This document shows, one piece after another, positions 24,083 to 36,913 of a stretch of 64,000 bases of DNA (its first letter is position 1; the number at the start of each line of letters is the position of its first letter). A program made the translations under genes and the position numbers. The notes under the pieces were generated by a model, which made no database searches, was not told where the DNA came from, and saw only the letters and a list, made by a program, of their open reading frames with translations. Source of the stretch: Heliocybe sulcata (Eukaryota; Basidiomycota; Agaricomycetes; Gloeophyllales; Gloeophyllaceae); NCBI GenBank assembly GCA_004369045.1, contig ML213503.1:2850924-2914923 (forward strand), written 5' to 3'.

Positions 24083-27000
24083 ATGAACGTCGCCGCCCTC
24101 CTGCAGGACTCGCCTTCCGAGGACAGGCGCAGACCGCCGCCGCCACTACCCCCACCGCAGCATCAGCAACAACCTCAGCAACAGCAACGTCAAGAGCAGG
24201 CGCACACGTCTCCCGTAGATCGGGACAGACTCCCACCCCCGCCGCCGCCGTCGTCGAGCTCGCATTCCAGACACTCCCACAGCGGCGACTACAGCAGAGA
24301 ACATGCGAGCCACTCGACTCACCTTCCGCCTCCAGCTACGATCATGCAAGATCATGCATACGATCCCAGCTACCATCGGGGACCCGTGGGAGGAGGGACT
24401 CGGCCGTTGATCCCAGAGTCGGTGCATAAGCTGGGTGGTCACGGTCAGCGCGGAGACTCCTTCAATGCTATTGAGGTTCGGCAGGTAGGCTCAGGGCCGC
24501 CGTCACAAAGGGGACCCCCGCCGCCGTCGCACGCTAATCCGTATAGTCATGGACCTCCCCCTCCGATATATGCGTCTTCTCCGCCTGGTTCTGGGCCTGG
24601 ACCAGGCGATTATCCTCATCATGCTGGCCCTCCCCCGCCGCCACGCGACCGCGACCGCGAAACTCGCATGCCGAGGTCCAGCGCGCCGTCGGTCCAAACT
24701 CTGCAGCTTTACCCCATCCGACACGGCTCATCTCGCTACACCTCGCCTCCTCCGCCAGCTGGGCCCGCGTCGTCCTCGGGGTATCCTCCCGGCCACCCCG
24801 TGCCCGTGTCCATGCCTGTCACTCTGAATGATCCTTCTCCCATGTACACCGGAGTGCCTCCCGGGCACCCTGGTGGCTCGGGCAAACCTTCCTCACCCGC
24901 CATGGGCAGTCTTCCTATGCCTCGTTCTCGAGACGCACCTCCACCCACTGGGCCTAGGGGGCCGCACGTGCAGACCGTTACTGTCACGCCTGTGACTGGA
25001 CCTAAGAGCGCTAGTGTTCATGGTGCCCGAACTGCTACGCCGCATATGGATACTGGAAGTGGACGCCATTTCGGGCTGCCGGATGAGATGCTCTTTAGGG
25101 AGAGGGAGAGGGAGCAGAGGAGAGATATGGAGAGGGAACGCGAACAGAGGGAAAGGGAGAGGGAACGCGAGCGCAGGTATGGGATGGGTGCGGAGAGGGA
25201 GAGGGAGCGCGAAAGAGAACGCGAAAGGGAAACCAGGCAGATGGAAATGAAGAAGGAGAGGGATTTCAAGGATGATGGGCCTATTGGACACGGACATTCG
25301 CTTACATCCAGCCCGGATCGGGGTGGGAGGAAACGCGACCGTGACTTTGACAGGGAGAGGGAACGAGATCGGGAGAGGGAGAGAGATAGAGAGAAGGAGA
25401 TGTCGAGGAATGATACGAGAGAGCGCGATAGGGAGCGTATCATTCATGCGCAGCATCATCCACACCATTCCCACCTCCTTCAACATCAGCAGCGGCTCAG
25501 CCCGCGTATGCATCCTGCCGGACGTCCGAGTGAAGGTGGCATGATGTCCTCGAGCCTCCCTCAGTCACATTTGGTGCGCGCTTTTCACAGTTCATATGTG
25601 TACCCTTCGGTCTTATCTGTACACCCACTAGGACCGCCTTCCTCCACCAGAGTCGAGCATGACGCGCTCACATATTTCTCACCACGGACATTCTCAACCA
25701 CTCCCTGCACCTCATAGCGTACCGCATACGCCGCAACAATCACATACACAAGGGCCACCACTGCACCACCGCCCTCAGACACACATCCTGGACTTATCTG
25801 TACCGGTAAATCTCAATAAATCGTTAGACTTGAGACATACATTGACACACTTTTAGTCGTACGGTGCGCCATCACCATCCCAATCCCACTCCACCATAGC
25901 CCACCCGCCGCCGGGCCATGGCCAGCCGCAAAACACCCAGTCGACCGGGCTCATACCCATTCCTCTTATGCTTCCTCCTACGCAACTCGTCCCTCGTACG
26001 CCTCCCCCGGTTGCGTCTGCCCCGCCTGGCGTGGTACCTCTACAAGTGCCAGCCCAGCTGGCAGAGTCGGCACGTCTGGCTCCTAAGCCACCTTCCGTGC
26101 CCCGAGAAATAGTGCACCTCGGGACGTTCGTCTACCCGCGTACGCCCTTTCCCTACCGTGGCCACCCTCTCTTGGACAACCTCGGTGGCACCTCTTCCTC
26201 CTCGGCTTTCGATGCGAAACCCAAGGAGATCCGAGCTGAGATCCTCGTGCCGTCCCTGTACCTTCCCGACATGCAGACCAACTCGGAAGTTGCGCCCGGC
26301 TTGAAGGGTAATGGCAAGCGCCGAATTTGGGGTGGCGGGATCTCGGAGGAGCACGCTCAGACGTTGGGGTTTACGGCTCGGATATACACAGATGATTCGG
26401 ATCTGTTCTTGTGTGCGCTGCACGCTGGGTTTGTTACGTGGAGCGGGGCGAGAAGGGCGAGAAGGGAGGGGAAGGATATGAGGATTGTGGTTAGGATTAT
26501 GAGGGGGATGGTGAGTAAGGGCGGTGGGGGCGTAAGCCTTGGGCGGTTCTTGGGTGGGTATGGGGCGGAGTGTGTTGTTGCTGGGGGTGGGAAGGGGTTA
26601 GACGGGGAGGCAATAGGAGAAGAGGAGGAAGAGAGTGAGATTGAAAGTTTCGAGGATGACGGAAGGAGTTTGGTTAGTGCTGGGTGGGGGAATGGTCATG
26701 ATGGGGCGGCTATTGAGATTGTTAGTGCAGAGTTTGTCGAGGTATGTGGTCCTTCGCTTTGGCGGTGGTAAAGTGGCTTATTGTGCGATTGTGCCCTTAG
26801 AAGGGTACATCCCATGCGAAGACATATCCGAACCGGGCACAACGCATGCGAGAGTATGCGGAACGGCGCCAGGATATCTTCGGCAGCTTGTCTGCTCCTT
26901 CTCCTGTCGAGACTGAGTCCGATCCGTCGCCGGATAGGAAAGTTCGTGCGAGGAAGAGGAGGAAGCTGTGCATTGCATTGCCGAGGGAGAGTGCCTTGCT

Positions 27001-27698
27001 GTCAAAGACCATTGTCTTTGGGATGGGGGCGACGCATTCTGAGCCTGGGTAAGTGACACTGTTTGATTGAAGTGTACTTGTGTGTTGAGATGTGTTGGAA
27101 TTGCAGGTTCAGGTACGATCCCTCCGCATTGAAGGCCGCTCTCTTCCTTCCCGAAGGCAGCTCGAACAGACGCCCGCTCGATGACTTGGACGATTCCCGA
27201 ATGGAGGTCGATGGAGAAACTCCTGGTCCCCCTCCGGCTATCAAGACCAGTCAGCAAAGTCGCTCTGTTATCCTAGAAACATTGAAGGAGTCTTTCCTTC
27301 TCCGACCATCGACGGAAGCGGACGTACAATCGACCACTGGCGACGTCCGCGAAGGACCCGAGAAGGAGAATCTTGGGAGCTCTGTTGTTTCCTGGCCAAG
27401 AAAGTATGTCATTGCTCTTCGGACTACCAGCGAGAGTACACATCGTCTGCCGGACACTGCTCCGTCGAGGCTGGCATCCAAGGATGGTGTGAAGTCAGCT
27501 GTCGAGGAAAGCAAGACAACACCGGCGGATACATCGAGCGTCCGTTCGCCAGACTCCGCATTACAGATACTGCAACGGGACGTCAGTGAAGACAGCATGT
27601 TGTTCCAGGACGACGGCATCACGATTTTGACTGGTACTGAAGACGATGGGAGTCGGACAGGGTTCGCGATAGAAGTGAAGACTTGGAGATGGGTTTGA
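24083..27698 (+). CDS. Rxt3-like subunit of the Rpd3L histone deacetylase complex
   Basis: Rxt3 is a subunit of the large Rpd3 deacetylase complex, acting in transcriptional repression in the nucleus. Five exons (24083-25573, 25632-25805, 25857-26741, 26801-27048, 27107-27698) give 1129 residues in frame. The first 620 residues are low-complexity: Pro/Gln/His-rich at the start, then a long charged Arg-Glu repeat (about residues 335-460), likely helical. The Rxt3 domain follows: VHLGTFVYPRTPFPYRG, then EILVPSLYLP, the RRIWGGG motif, then ARIYTDDSDLFLCALHAGFV, which is the most diagnostic part, and an arginine-rich end before VRIMRGMV. After it come a basic segment (KVRARKRRKL) and an Ala/Ser-rich tail ending KTWRWV. 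The conserved AKTYPNRAQRMREY exon start also supports the reading. The domain assignment is from motif memory. Confidence 0.82.
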
Positions 27699-28354
27699 TC
27701 GAGGTCTCACTAAAACCAACGGAATTTGTATAGTTGTATCGCGCATTTAGGTGTACTTTTAGTGTATTTCTCTCTTGCATTGTTCAATGAATGGTTTTGC
27801 CCAGGTAGGATCAGGGCCGCTTGACGAAGCTTGCACTCTCTGATGCATTCTCTTGCTTCAAACTACTGCGATAGTTATATTTGGCTGTTGTATCTGTACC
27901 CTTTCTCCGGTGGGAAACGCTATACCTTTGCCCAAGCTGAGGAGGTGCAGTACGGTATGCCACAATCCCCCCTACGGCTTGAGCGACTGCTGGAACACGG
28001 TCACGTGACAATATTGCGGTATATATTAGGAGCGCCACATTCGATTCGACATCACTAGCTTGCCGCGACCAGGACCATCAACGCGACCATGGCGGGCAAT
28101 AGTATGCCTCCGTATTATACAATGGAAGATACCAGCACGGATAAAGATTGTCAACAGCGACTGCGAAAGGTGTGCGCAAGTCTAGAGTTCAGAACGGCAA
28201 GGCATAGGGAGGGAAAGAAGGGTCAGAAAAGGCAAGAACCGAATTATCTGATTAATGCCGATTGGCCATTGCATCAATCTACCCGACCTTATGTATCATA
28301 TTTCTTTTTCTTGTATGACTGCCCAGCTTACTGGAATAAACAGTTCTTCAATCT
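27699..28354. other. Intergenic, possible orphan first exon before cassette B1
   Basis: Following the Rxt3-like 3' UTR, a TATA-like ggtatatatta at about 28018-28028 precedes an ATG at 28089 that opens a frame of 89 codons (MAGNSMPPYYTMEDTSTDKD). After the first 31 codons a GT donor (aag|gtgtgc) is possible. It may be the first exon of a gene cut off by the cassette array. The last 115 bp (28240-28354) match, inverted, the outer flank of cassette A2. Confidence 0.3.
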
Positions 28355-30432
28355 GTGACCAAACCTCAAGTGCATGCAAGACTTAAGTCGCCACACGTGA
28401 CATGCGCGAGGTTACCCGCGACCTTCGTCAGTCCTTATTCATATCACCACAGCCTGTGCGTGTATGAACACTCGTGAAGACGCTATACTTGCTGTCGGTC
28501 AGGAAGTACTCGTTCGCCTTGATTGTACTCCAGAAGGACCCACCGATTCGCGACAGAAGCTGAAGTTCGAATGCGACCTGGGGCTATTTGATTTCGTGAT
28601 CGGTCCAATCGGACAATTGCAAGGTCTTCGATCTCATTGGTAACGAAATGGCTCGGATTTTGTTGGTGAATAGAGTACTTTATGCTGATGGTCAGGTAGC
28701 CCGGTGGTGATTCTGGTAAGAGTTCAATAGCAGCTTGCTGTCAGGAATATTTCGATTCTGACCATATCGTCATACAGCCAGCCGCCTGTCGTCGACGGCA
28801 GCCTGACGGGGCCTCGAACGAGCCTGGAATTGTACCCTAGTACTACTGTAATCCTGTCAGCCGCCAGAGGAAAGCCATAAATACCGCCCTCCCCGCCTCA
28901 CTCTTCCTCACAGCGCTGGCGCCTTCTCTACTTCTCCACTCCTCTCTTCAAACTCTCTCCCTACTCTTCCATACCATTGCTGGACAGTGGGAGCATGTAC
29001 TCGCATCTGGAATGGTGATCAACACGCACAAATATTCCGAAGAACATGTACTGATGGATTCTTTTGACAGCATCATGTACGTGGTCATCATATGCGGCGT
29101 TGTCCGGCCTGGTCGGATAGTGTCGCAATGGTGCCACTGTGGTCGACGGCGAGACCACCCACGCAGCCCTCAAGTCGTAAGGGGCCGCGGACGAACAAGT
29201 GAGTATTGCCTTCCTCCTCTTACAGAACGATCTAATATGAATCTCTTCCAGCCCGCCTTGATATTGCAGGATTACTGTTGAACCTTCCAGTATCCTCACA
29301 CAGCAAGTTATACTTGAATACCTACTATCAAAGTCAAAGTCATACTTCCACCGGAATGGCCCTCAAGACGTAAGGGGTCCCGGTCGTAAAGTGAGCATAT
29401 ATTTTAATTCGATCGATTTTCCACGCCTCTCCTGTATAGCTCAGTGCTAACATTCCCCATTATCCTTAGGAGCTAGCGGCACTATCAAGTCACGACAACC
29501 GTCTATTTTCAAGGCACCTGTCGCTGTCACAGGAATACATGACAACCGGTTTCGCCCTCAAGGCATAAGGGGCACCGGCCAATATGTGAGCATTCACTGG
29601 TCATTCTGTAGAAAATCTCTGACTTTGCTCTAGGCTCTTCTGTCGCTCAACTACGCACTGGACTGCGTCCAACATCTCCAACCTCCGTCCGCAAGACGCC
29701 TACGCTCCCCCGGGCTACCCTTACGGACGACCCCTGCCTTCGCTTCCTGCAACGTCTATTCGCAAGATGCCTATACCCTTACGGACGACGCCCATCTCTG
29801 CCTTCTCCAACCTCCGTCCACAAGACGTCTACGCTCCCCCGGACTATCCTTATGGACGACTTCTGCATTCTCCCTTCCTCAACTTCGGTCCAGAAGACGC
29901 CTACGCTCCCCCGGGCTATACTTACGGACGACGACCACCTCTGCCTTCTTCAATTTCTATCCGCAAGTCGCCTACGCTCCCCCGGGCTACCCTTACGGAC
30001 AACCTGCCTCTGCCTTCCTCTACCTCCGACTATTCTGTTCAATAATGCGCCTATGCTCCCTCGGGCTACAGTCTGTACAACCCTTCACTCCCCCTCTTGC
30101 TTGTGTGTATGACTATGGACGATGGCTTGTCTTTTCTTAAATGTGTATGACTGGACTTGGATCGGCGACTGTCAGGTTTCGGTTAGATTGGGTACGAGAG
30201 GAGTCTGGGGTGTGTACGAGAGGTTGACGTTTCTTCTTGGATTAGATTCGAGCGTGACTGTGTGTCGTAGGATAGGACTGTAGCTTCTTTATGCAAACAA
30301 TATAGAGTGCGCTCGATCTTACCGGCGGCGTTAGTGACTGTTTCACTAGACCGAGTACATTGTATCGCATCCTGTCTGTCCTGGTCTACTCTAGTATAGC
30401 CTCAGAATAGTCGTCACCGCCGATATTCTTGC
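28355..30432 (+). repeat. Composite repeat cassette, copy B1 (type I)
   Basis: Reads left to right. Outer end gtgaccaaacctc, then gtcgccacacgtgac with a CACGTG. tRNA-like promoter with A box 28697-28707 and B box about 28750-28758; TATA box 28877-28883; a conserved leader ending in ccattgctggac; module 1 at about 29080-29200, ending in a GT donor (acaa|gtgagt); module 2 at about 29345-29390; module 3 of type I at about 29540-29590; minisatellite 29690-30070. The terminal part (30110-30432) matches the region next to the 3' end of the HAD gene. Confidence 0.8.
28697..28758 (+). promoter_or_regulatory. tRNA-like internal Pol III promoter (A and B boxes)
   Basis: A box tagcccggtgg and B box tttcgattct lie about 42 nt apart, as in tRNA genes. 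The arms gtcag and ctgac around the B box can pair as a T stem, though the loop is longer than in a tRNA. A second B-like match, gttcaatag, lies between them. The same pattern recurs in the other seven cassettes, the A box being least clear in C1. This resembles the head of a tRNA-derived SINE. Transcription is not shown. Confidence 0.5.
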
Positions 30433-30625
30433 TTCAATCCGACTCGTCTATCGTGACTTCTACTTTAAATACCTTCTATCCACCTCGCGCTGACTCCACC
30501 AGAAAATCAATCAACCGACTCGTCTCACAACGGGAGGGAAAAGACGTGTACTCTGATGCTCTTGACATTAATATGAAAAGTACGGGTTACGCCCCGATTC
30601 GAGGATGGCAGCCGCAAGATCTAGC
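30433..30625 (-). pseudogene. HAD phosphatase 3'-end fragment between B1 and B2
   Basis: Minus-strand copy of the last intron and last exon of the HAD gene, with decayed coding sequence upstream (gaggatggcagccgcaag side). It matches the fragment at 4836-5024 closely. No catalytic motif is present. Confidence 0.78.
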
Positions 30626-32456
30626 AAGCACGCGTCGTCGCACGTGACATGCGCGACCCTACTCCCCTACTCGTCACTTCTGTCGGTCCTTATTCGCATC
30701 ACCAGAGTCCGCGAGTGTATGAACACCGTCGAAGACTTTATGCTTTCTCTCAGCAAGGAAATAGTCGTTTGTACTCCAAAAGGGCTCACGAATTCAAGAC
30801 AGAAGCTGAGATTTGAACGCTATTTTGACTTCGTAAGTCGAGCGATTACAAGGTCTTCGATCTCGTTTGTCGCAAGAATGACACGGTTTTGCTTGCGAAT
30901 AAAGTGTTTTATGATGATGCTCAGGTAGCCTAGTGGTGGTTCTGGTAAGAGTTCAATACCAGCTGGCTGTCAGGAATATTTTGATTCTGACCATATTGTC
31001 ATACAGCCAGCCTGCTGTCGTCGGTGACAGTTTGACGGGCCTCGAACACACCCAGAAACACGCTCTACGTCGTGCCAGCCGCCGGAGGAAGTCCATAAAT
31101 ACCGCCCTCCCCGCTTCACTCTTCCTCACAGCGCTGGCGCCGTCTTCCTCCCCTACTCCTCTCTTCCAAGCCTCTCCCTACTCTTCCATACCATTGCTGG
31201 ACAACGGGTGCATGTACCCGCATCTGGAATGGTGCCTAGCATGCACAGATATTCTAAAGAATATGTACTGATGAATCTCTTTTGACAGCATCGTGTCATG
31301 TACGTGGTCATCATATGCGGCATTGTCCGGCCTGGTCGGATAGTGTCGCAATGAAACCACTGTGGTCGACGGCGAGACCACCCGCGCAGCCCCTGAGGCG
31401 CAAGGGGCCGCGGACGAACAAGTGAGTATTGTCTTCGTCCTCTTACAGAGCGATCTAATATAAATCTATTTCAGCCCGCCTTAATATCAAAGGATTACTG
31501 TTGAACCTTCCAGTATCCCCATACACTTGAATACCAAATTACAAGCAGAGTCAACACGTACTCCCACCGGAACGGCCCTCAAGATGTAAGGGGTCCCGGT
31601 CAAAAAGTAAGCATATACCTTCATTTTTCCGAACGATCTTGCTTATCTGTCCTATATAGCAGTAAGCTAGCCTATCTTCCCTGGTCGGATAGTAGCAGCA
31701 ATAGCAACACTGTGGTCAACGGCGAGACCACCTGTGCAGCCCTTGAGGCGTAAGGGACCACGGATAAACAAGTGAGTAGTGTCTTCCGTTCCTTGTACCT
31801 CGACCTAAGTCGCTTCTCTTGTAGCTCGCCGACGTCAGGCACGAATACCACGACAAGTCTACCCTCTAGACTGCCTTCTCAATCACAATTCCTGCAAATT
31901 GGATCCTTAAGACGCCTATGCTCCCCCGGGCTATCCTTATGGATGACTTTCGCCTTCTACCTTCCTCAACTTCGGTTCGCAAGACGCCTATGCTCCCCCG
32001 GGCTACCCTTACGGACAACCTGCCTCTGCCTTCCTCTACCCCCGACTATGCTGTTCACGACGCGCCTACGCTCCCTCGCGCTACAGTCTGGATGACCTTT
32101 CGCCTCGCCTCCTTCTTAATCTCTCGTGTGTATGACTATGGACGATGGCTTCTCTGCTTTTCTCGGTTGTATGTGACTAGACTCGGATCGGCGACTGTTA
32201 GAATGGGCACGAGAGTTTGATGTGTATACGATAGGATGATGTTTCTTCTTGGACTAGGTTCGAGTATGACTGTGTGTAATAGGATAGGACTGTATCTTGA
32301 TAAACGCAAACAATATATAGCGCGTCCGATATTAACAGGTGCTTCAGTGACTAGTGTTTCACTAGACCGGGTATTGTATCGGGCCCTGTGTATCCTGGTC
32401 TACTCTAGTATAGCCTTCAAATTTAAATAGTACTCATCATCGCCAGTATCCTTGCT
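30626..32456 (+). repeat. Composite repeat cassette, copy B2 (type II)
   Basis: tRNA-like promoter with A box 30926-30936 and B box 30978-30988; TATA box 31095-31101; module 1 at about 31305-31425; module 2 at about 31555-31610; module 3 of the second type, a copy of module 1 with GTGGTCAACGGCGAGACCAC, at about 31680-31770; minisatellite about 31905-32090 with three to four units. Ends next to a HAD 3' fragment. Confidence 0.8.
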
Positions 32457-32645
32457 TCGCTCAGGCTCGTCTTCGTGGCTTCTACTTTACCTTCGATCCA
32501 CCTCGCGCTGACTCTACCCATGCAGAGAATTAATCAGCCAACTGGTCCCAGAACGGGAGGGAAGATGCGCATACCTTCAGGTTCTTTACAACATAATACT
32601 GGTTACCCCTGACTCGAGGATGCACACCGCGAGACGTGTCCGAGT
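32457..32645 (-). pseudogene. HAD phosphatase 3'-end fragment between B2 and B3
   Basis: Minus-strand remnant of the HAD gene end: final exon text, the intron text ttccctcccgttctg and the preceding coding region with ctcgagtcagggg. About 20 bp within the coding part are missing compared with the full gene, a deletion shared with the fragment at 44817-45001. Confidence 0.75.
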
Positions 32646-34907
32646 CGCCACACGTGACATGAGTACGGGACCCTCCTCGCGCTTTGTCCATGTCAATCAC
32701 CAGAGCCTGCGAGTTCTTGAATACTGATGAAGATTTTATGCTTTCGCTCGGTAAAGGAAGCATCCATTGGTCCTAGTCGTACTCCAAAAGGGCTCATAAA
32801 TTTAAGACAGAAGCTGAGCGCTGAGTGCTGAGCACTGACTCCATGCACGCGTCGTCATGTACACGTGACATACGCGACCCTACTCGCGACTTTCGTTAGT
32901 CCTTATCGCATCACCAGAGCCTCCGCACGAGTGTATGAACACTGCTGAAGACTCTATGCCGAAGACTCTATGCTTTCTCTCAGTAAGGAAGTAGTCGTTT
33001 TTCCTAGTTGTACTCCAAAAGGGCTCACGAATTCAAGACAGAAGCTGAATTTTGAACAAGTACAAGGTCTTCGATCTCCTTTGTCGCAAAAATAATACGG
33101 TTTTGCTTGCGAATAAAGTGCCGTATGCTGATGCTCAGGTAGCCTAGTGGTGGCTCTGGTAAGAGTTCAATACCAGCTCGCTGTTAGGAATATTTCGATT
33201 CTGACCGTATTGTCATACAGCCAGCCGCCTGTCGTCGATGACAGCTTGACGGGCCTCTAACAGGCCCAGAAACACGCTCTACGTCGTGTCAGCCGCCAGA
33301 GGACAGGCATAAATACCGCCTTCTCCCCCTCACTCTTCCTCACGGTGCTGGCGCCTTCTCTCTCCCTCCCCTCCTCCTCTCTTCCAACTCTCTCCCCACT
33401 CTTCTATACCATTGCTGGACAATGGGTGCATGTCCTTGCATCTGGAATGGTGACCAGCACGCACAGGCGTTCTATAGAATATGTACTTATGGATCTCTTT
33501 TGACAGCATGCCATGTACGTGGTCATCATATGCGGCGTTGTCCGACCTGGTCGGATAGTGTCGCAATGATACCACTGTGGTCGACGGCGGGACCACTCAT
33601 GCAGCTCCTAAGACGCAAGGAGCCGCGGACGAACAAGTGAGTATTACCTTCCTTCTCTTACAGAACAATCTAATTTGTATCTTTTCTAGCCCATCTTCAA
33701 TTTCAAAGGATTGCTGTTCAACTTTCCAGTATCCTCCCTCAGCAAGTTATTCCTGACTACCTACTTAATGGCACAAAATCATATGCCCACTGGGATGGCC
33801 CTCAAGACGTAAGGGGTCCCGGTCGAAAAGTAAGCATATATCTTCATCTTCCCGGATGATCTTGCTTATCTCTCCTATGTAGCAGTACGCGAACCTGTCT
33901 GACCTGGTCCGATAATAGTAGCAATATCACCACTGTGGTCAACGGCGACACCACCTGTGCAGCCCTTGAGGCGTAAGGGGCCACGGATACACAAGTGAGT
34001 AGTGTTTTACGTCCCTTGTACCTCGCTCTAAATCACTTCTCTTGTAGCTCGCTGTCAAGCATGAAGTCTACGACAAGTCTACGCTTCTCTGAACTCTCTC
34101 TGGACTGCTTTCTTGACTACATCTTCTGCAAATCGGATCCTTAAGACGCCTACGCTCCCCCGGGCTATCCTTACGGACGATTTCCACTCCCTGCCTCTTT
34201 CAACTTCTTTCCGCACGACGCCTACGCTCCTCCAGGCTCTCCTTAGTTCCGCCTTCCACACTCCGCCTTCTCTGACTTCGGTTCGCAAGACGCCTACGCT
34301 CCCCCGGGCTACCCTTACGAACGACCGCTGTGTTCCTCAACTCCATTCGCAAGACGCCTACGCCCCCCCGGGCTACCCTTACGGACGATCACCCCCTGCG
34401 CCTTCTCCAACTTCTATCCGCGAGATGCCTACGCTCCCCCGGGCTACCCTTACGGACAGCTTGCTTCTGCTTTTCTTCACCTCCGACTATGCTGTTCACG
34501 ACGCGCCTACGCTCCCTCGGGCAACAGTCTGGACAATCCTTGACACCGCCTCTTATTTCATCTCTCGTGTATATGATTATGGACGACAGCTTGTGTTTCT
34601 CCTCGGTTGTATGTGACTGGACTGGATTGGATTTGTATCTGTGACTGTTAGGATTCGGTTGAATTGGGTATGAAAGTATGGTGTGTGTATGAGAGGCTGA
34701 TGTTTCTTCTTGGATTGGATAGACTGTAGGATAGGACTGTATCTTCATATTTGCAAACAATATAGAGCGCGTTGGATATTAACAGGTGCCTTGGTGACTA
34801 TTTCACTAGACCGAGTATTGTACCGGGTGCTGTCTATCCTAGTCTACTCTAATATTCCAAGTGCCCGCCGTCGCAATGTTAGGATAGGGCAGACCAATAG
34901 CCTTCCT
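32646..34907 (+). repeat. Composite repeat cassette, copy B3 (type II)
   Basis: tRNA-like promoter with A box 33140-33150 and B box 33192-33200; TATA box 33309-33315; module 1 about 33520-33635; module 2 about 33775-33830; module 3 of type II about 33900-33995; minisatellite about 34135-34540 with six to seven units. The start contains a partly duplicated stretch (32740-33010, repeated ctttctctcagtaaggaag-like text). It runs straight into the 3' end of the intact HAD gene, so cassette and gene are convergent. Confidence 0.8.
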
Positions 34908-36263
34908 TCACTCAGACTCGTCTATCGTGACTTCTACTTTACCTTCAATCCACCTCGCGCTGACCCTACTCATGCAGAGAACCAATCAGCTAACTCATCC
35001 GACCACAGGAAGGGAAATGCGCGTACTTTGTTAGATCGTTGACAATGTAATCCGGGTTGCATCCCGACTCGAGGAGAGCAGCCCTCGTATGCGAGGTGCA
35101 CACCGCGAGCGTCTGCGCGCCTGCTGCGTGCCCGGACTTGATGCCCGAGGGCGCGTCTTCGACTACCAGGCCTACGCACATATCATGTTCACGTTCTCAA
35201 TACTTTGGGTGCCACAGGCTGGGGGATGGGCTCACATTTAGTGGGGTCGACGCCGCATTTCTTCGCGCCTGCAAGGTAGGGATCCGGGTGTGGTTTGCCG
35301 TTGGCGACGTCGTTGGAGGTGACGGGTCCGGCTGGGGGGAGGTGGATGCCGCACCGGGAGAGGGCTTTGGGGGTGTAGATGTTGGTTGCTGGGAGGATGT
35401 TTGATGAATGAGATACGGTGGATGGCGGTGTGGTGGTTAGCCGGGTTACGAGGAGTATGGGTGTGATGACACAGGGCAAATACGTACCAGATGTGACTAT
35501 GGTCCAGCCGTAAGATGGGGATCCGGTGGCGCGACCGGCTTCGAGCTGTAGTTACCCGGATTATTCGGTGGCTAATCAGATAGGTAGGAGCTCATCAGAT
35601 AACTAGACAGGTAGAGAACCCGGTACTGTCAAGGTACCCACCAGATGGACGGTGCAACAGCCACGGGACCGAGTGGTATCCTGCACTGTTATGATGAACT
35701 GAGAGATGCGATACGGACGTCGGGGTACTCGCTTGATGGATCAGGTCGAGTGCGCCGGGGAGGACGACGGGCCCGCCTTCGATCACCTCATCTTCGAAGC
35801 GCACGATCTCTGACTGCGGGATCCGAGTTAAGTGCGCCACATGTCTCGTACCAACGGCATGGGTTCAGGTTGTACCTGGAGCTTGCCTTCGTCGTCGATT
35901 TGGCACCACTCTTTGAGGGTGTCGTAGAGACGGCGGCCGTGCGACTTGTGTGCGATCTCGGCGCCGTTGGTGAGGCCGTAGTCGGCGGCGAAGGTCGACC
36001 AGGCTTTGAGCACGCCCGGGGTTGAATCGATCAGTGTGCTGCGATGCCAAGGACGACGTGTTGAGGGCGCAGATGGAGAGATGCGAGGTCGATGGCCGGT
36101 CGTTAGATGTGAGCACTGATGGTCAGGACACTTGCTGATGACGATAGTAGAGACGGCAACTGACCCGTCCATGTCGAACAGAATCTGGTGAACATCAGTA
36201 CATGATAGGACCTTATGATTCCCGACATGGGATTCTTACTGCATCTACTGTAATGGTAGGCAT
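34908..36263 (-). CDS. HAD-superfamily phosphatase, open copy (glycerol-phosphatase-like)
   Basis: HAD phosphatases use an Asp nucleophile to dephosphorylate small metabolites. This copy resembles fungal DL-glycerol-3-phosphatase/2-deoxyglucose-6-phosphatase types; substrate unproven. Eight exons are inferred from 36263 (MPTITVDA|) down to the stop at 34908-34910, about 240 residues. All motifs are seen: nucleophile motif ILFDMDGT, motif II WTIVTSAT, motif III lysine in NGKPHPDPYLAGAKK, and motif IV VVEDAPSGIKSG. A cap helix region (HKSHGRRLYDTLKEWCQ) lies between motifs I and II. The last exon (VSARWIEGKVEVTIDESE) follows DYIVNDLTK and a 62-nt intron; it is this last part that recurs between cassettes. 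The exon before motif II (after LPGALDLIHQA) has the least sure splice sites. An inverted second copy lies at 41187-42538. Confidence 0.85.
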
Positions 36264-36913
36264 CTTGCAGGGGCACAATTCCGCCACAGAATATTGGTCC
36301 ATACTAGAATATTCGCGACGGAAGAAGCCCCTCCAGGCGTAGTGTTATTTTTAGCACCTGCCGGATGTGGCAGAATCGAGCATATGCAAGCTCCGTCGTC
36401 TCATCCCGGCGTCGCCTCTCCTCTCTGGACAGCCTCAGCATATCTGCCGACCACGCGCCGTGCAAAGTACAATAAGCAACGAGCAGGTATTGATACTGTC
36501 AAGCAGCATTGACAGACAGGTTTAGGAAACTGTTAAGAGAACAAACGCAGGTCTAAAAGTAGAGATGCCAAAACAATCGAGTGAGTATCTACCGCCCTTG
36601 TCCGTTTCCAGCGACCCCTCTATTTGCCGGCATGGTCCTGCCGTGTGCTCCATTCCCATCAGCTCCATGATATCCTACTTGAATCGTGGCCACCGGTATA
36701 AAACCTTATCCTACTCTCTTCCACTCTTTCACCTTCCGGTCTTTTCTCTTCCCTCTCTCTCTCAGCCTCGGCCTACAGACTTCTGTCTCGTTCGCGATCA
36801 GGCATCGTCGACCAGACCAACCGTCTCGACAGACATTCCAATCTTTACCTCACGACCTGGTGTCCGGCCTTAACTTCTACCCAATCGAACAAGCCCACCT
36901 TTCACGTTTCAAT
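36264..36913. promoter_or_regulatory. Divergent promoter region of HAD copy 1 and the CBM19-like gene
   Basis: About 100 bp next to the HAD start (to about 36370) match, inverted, the sequence before HAD copy 2 (gcttcctccgtcgcg and caatattctgtggcgg-like text). Toward the CBM19-like gene there is a TATA box, tataaaa at 36697-36703, followed by a pyrimidine-rich 5' leader of about 180 nt. Confidence 0.55.

Noticed and set aside
25018-25513. Ser/Leu-rich minus-strand proteins in the Rxt3-like gene
   Set aside because: Antisense of the Arg-Glu repeat of the real gene.
28697-28758. A true tRNA gene
   Set aside because: Acceptor stem and a normal anticodon arm cannot be formed, and the T loop is too long; only the promoter boxes are preserved.
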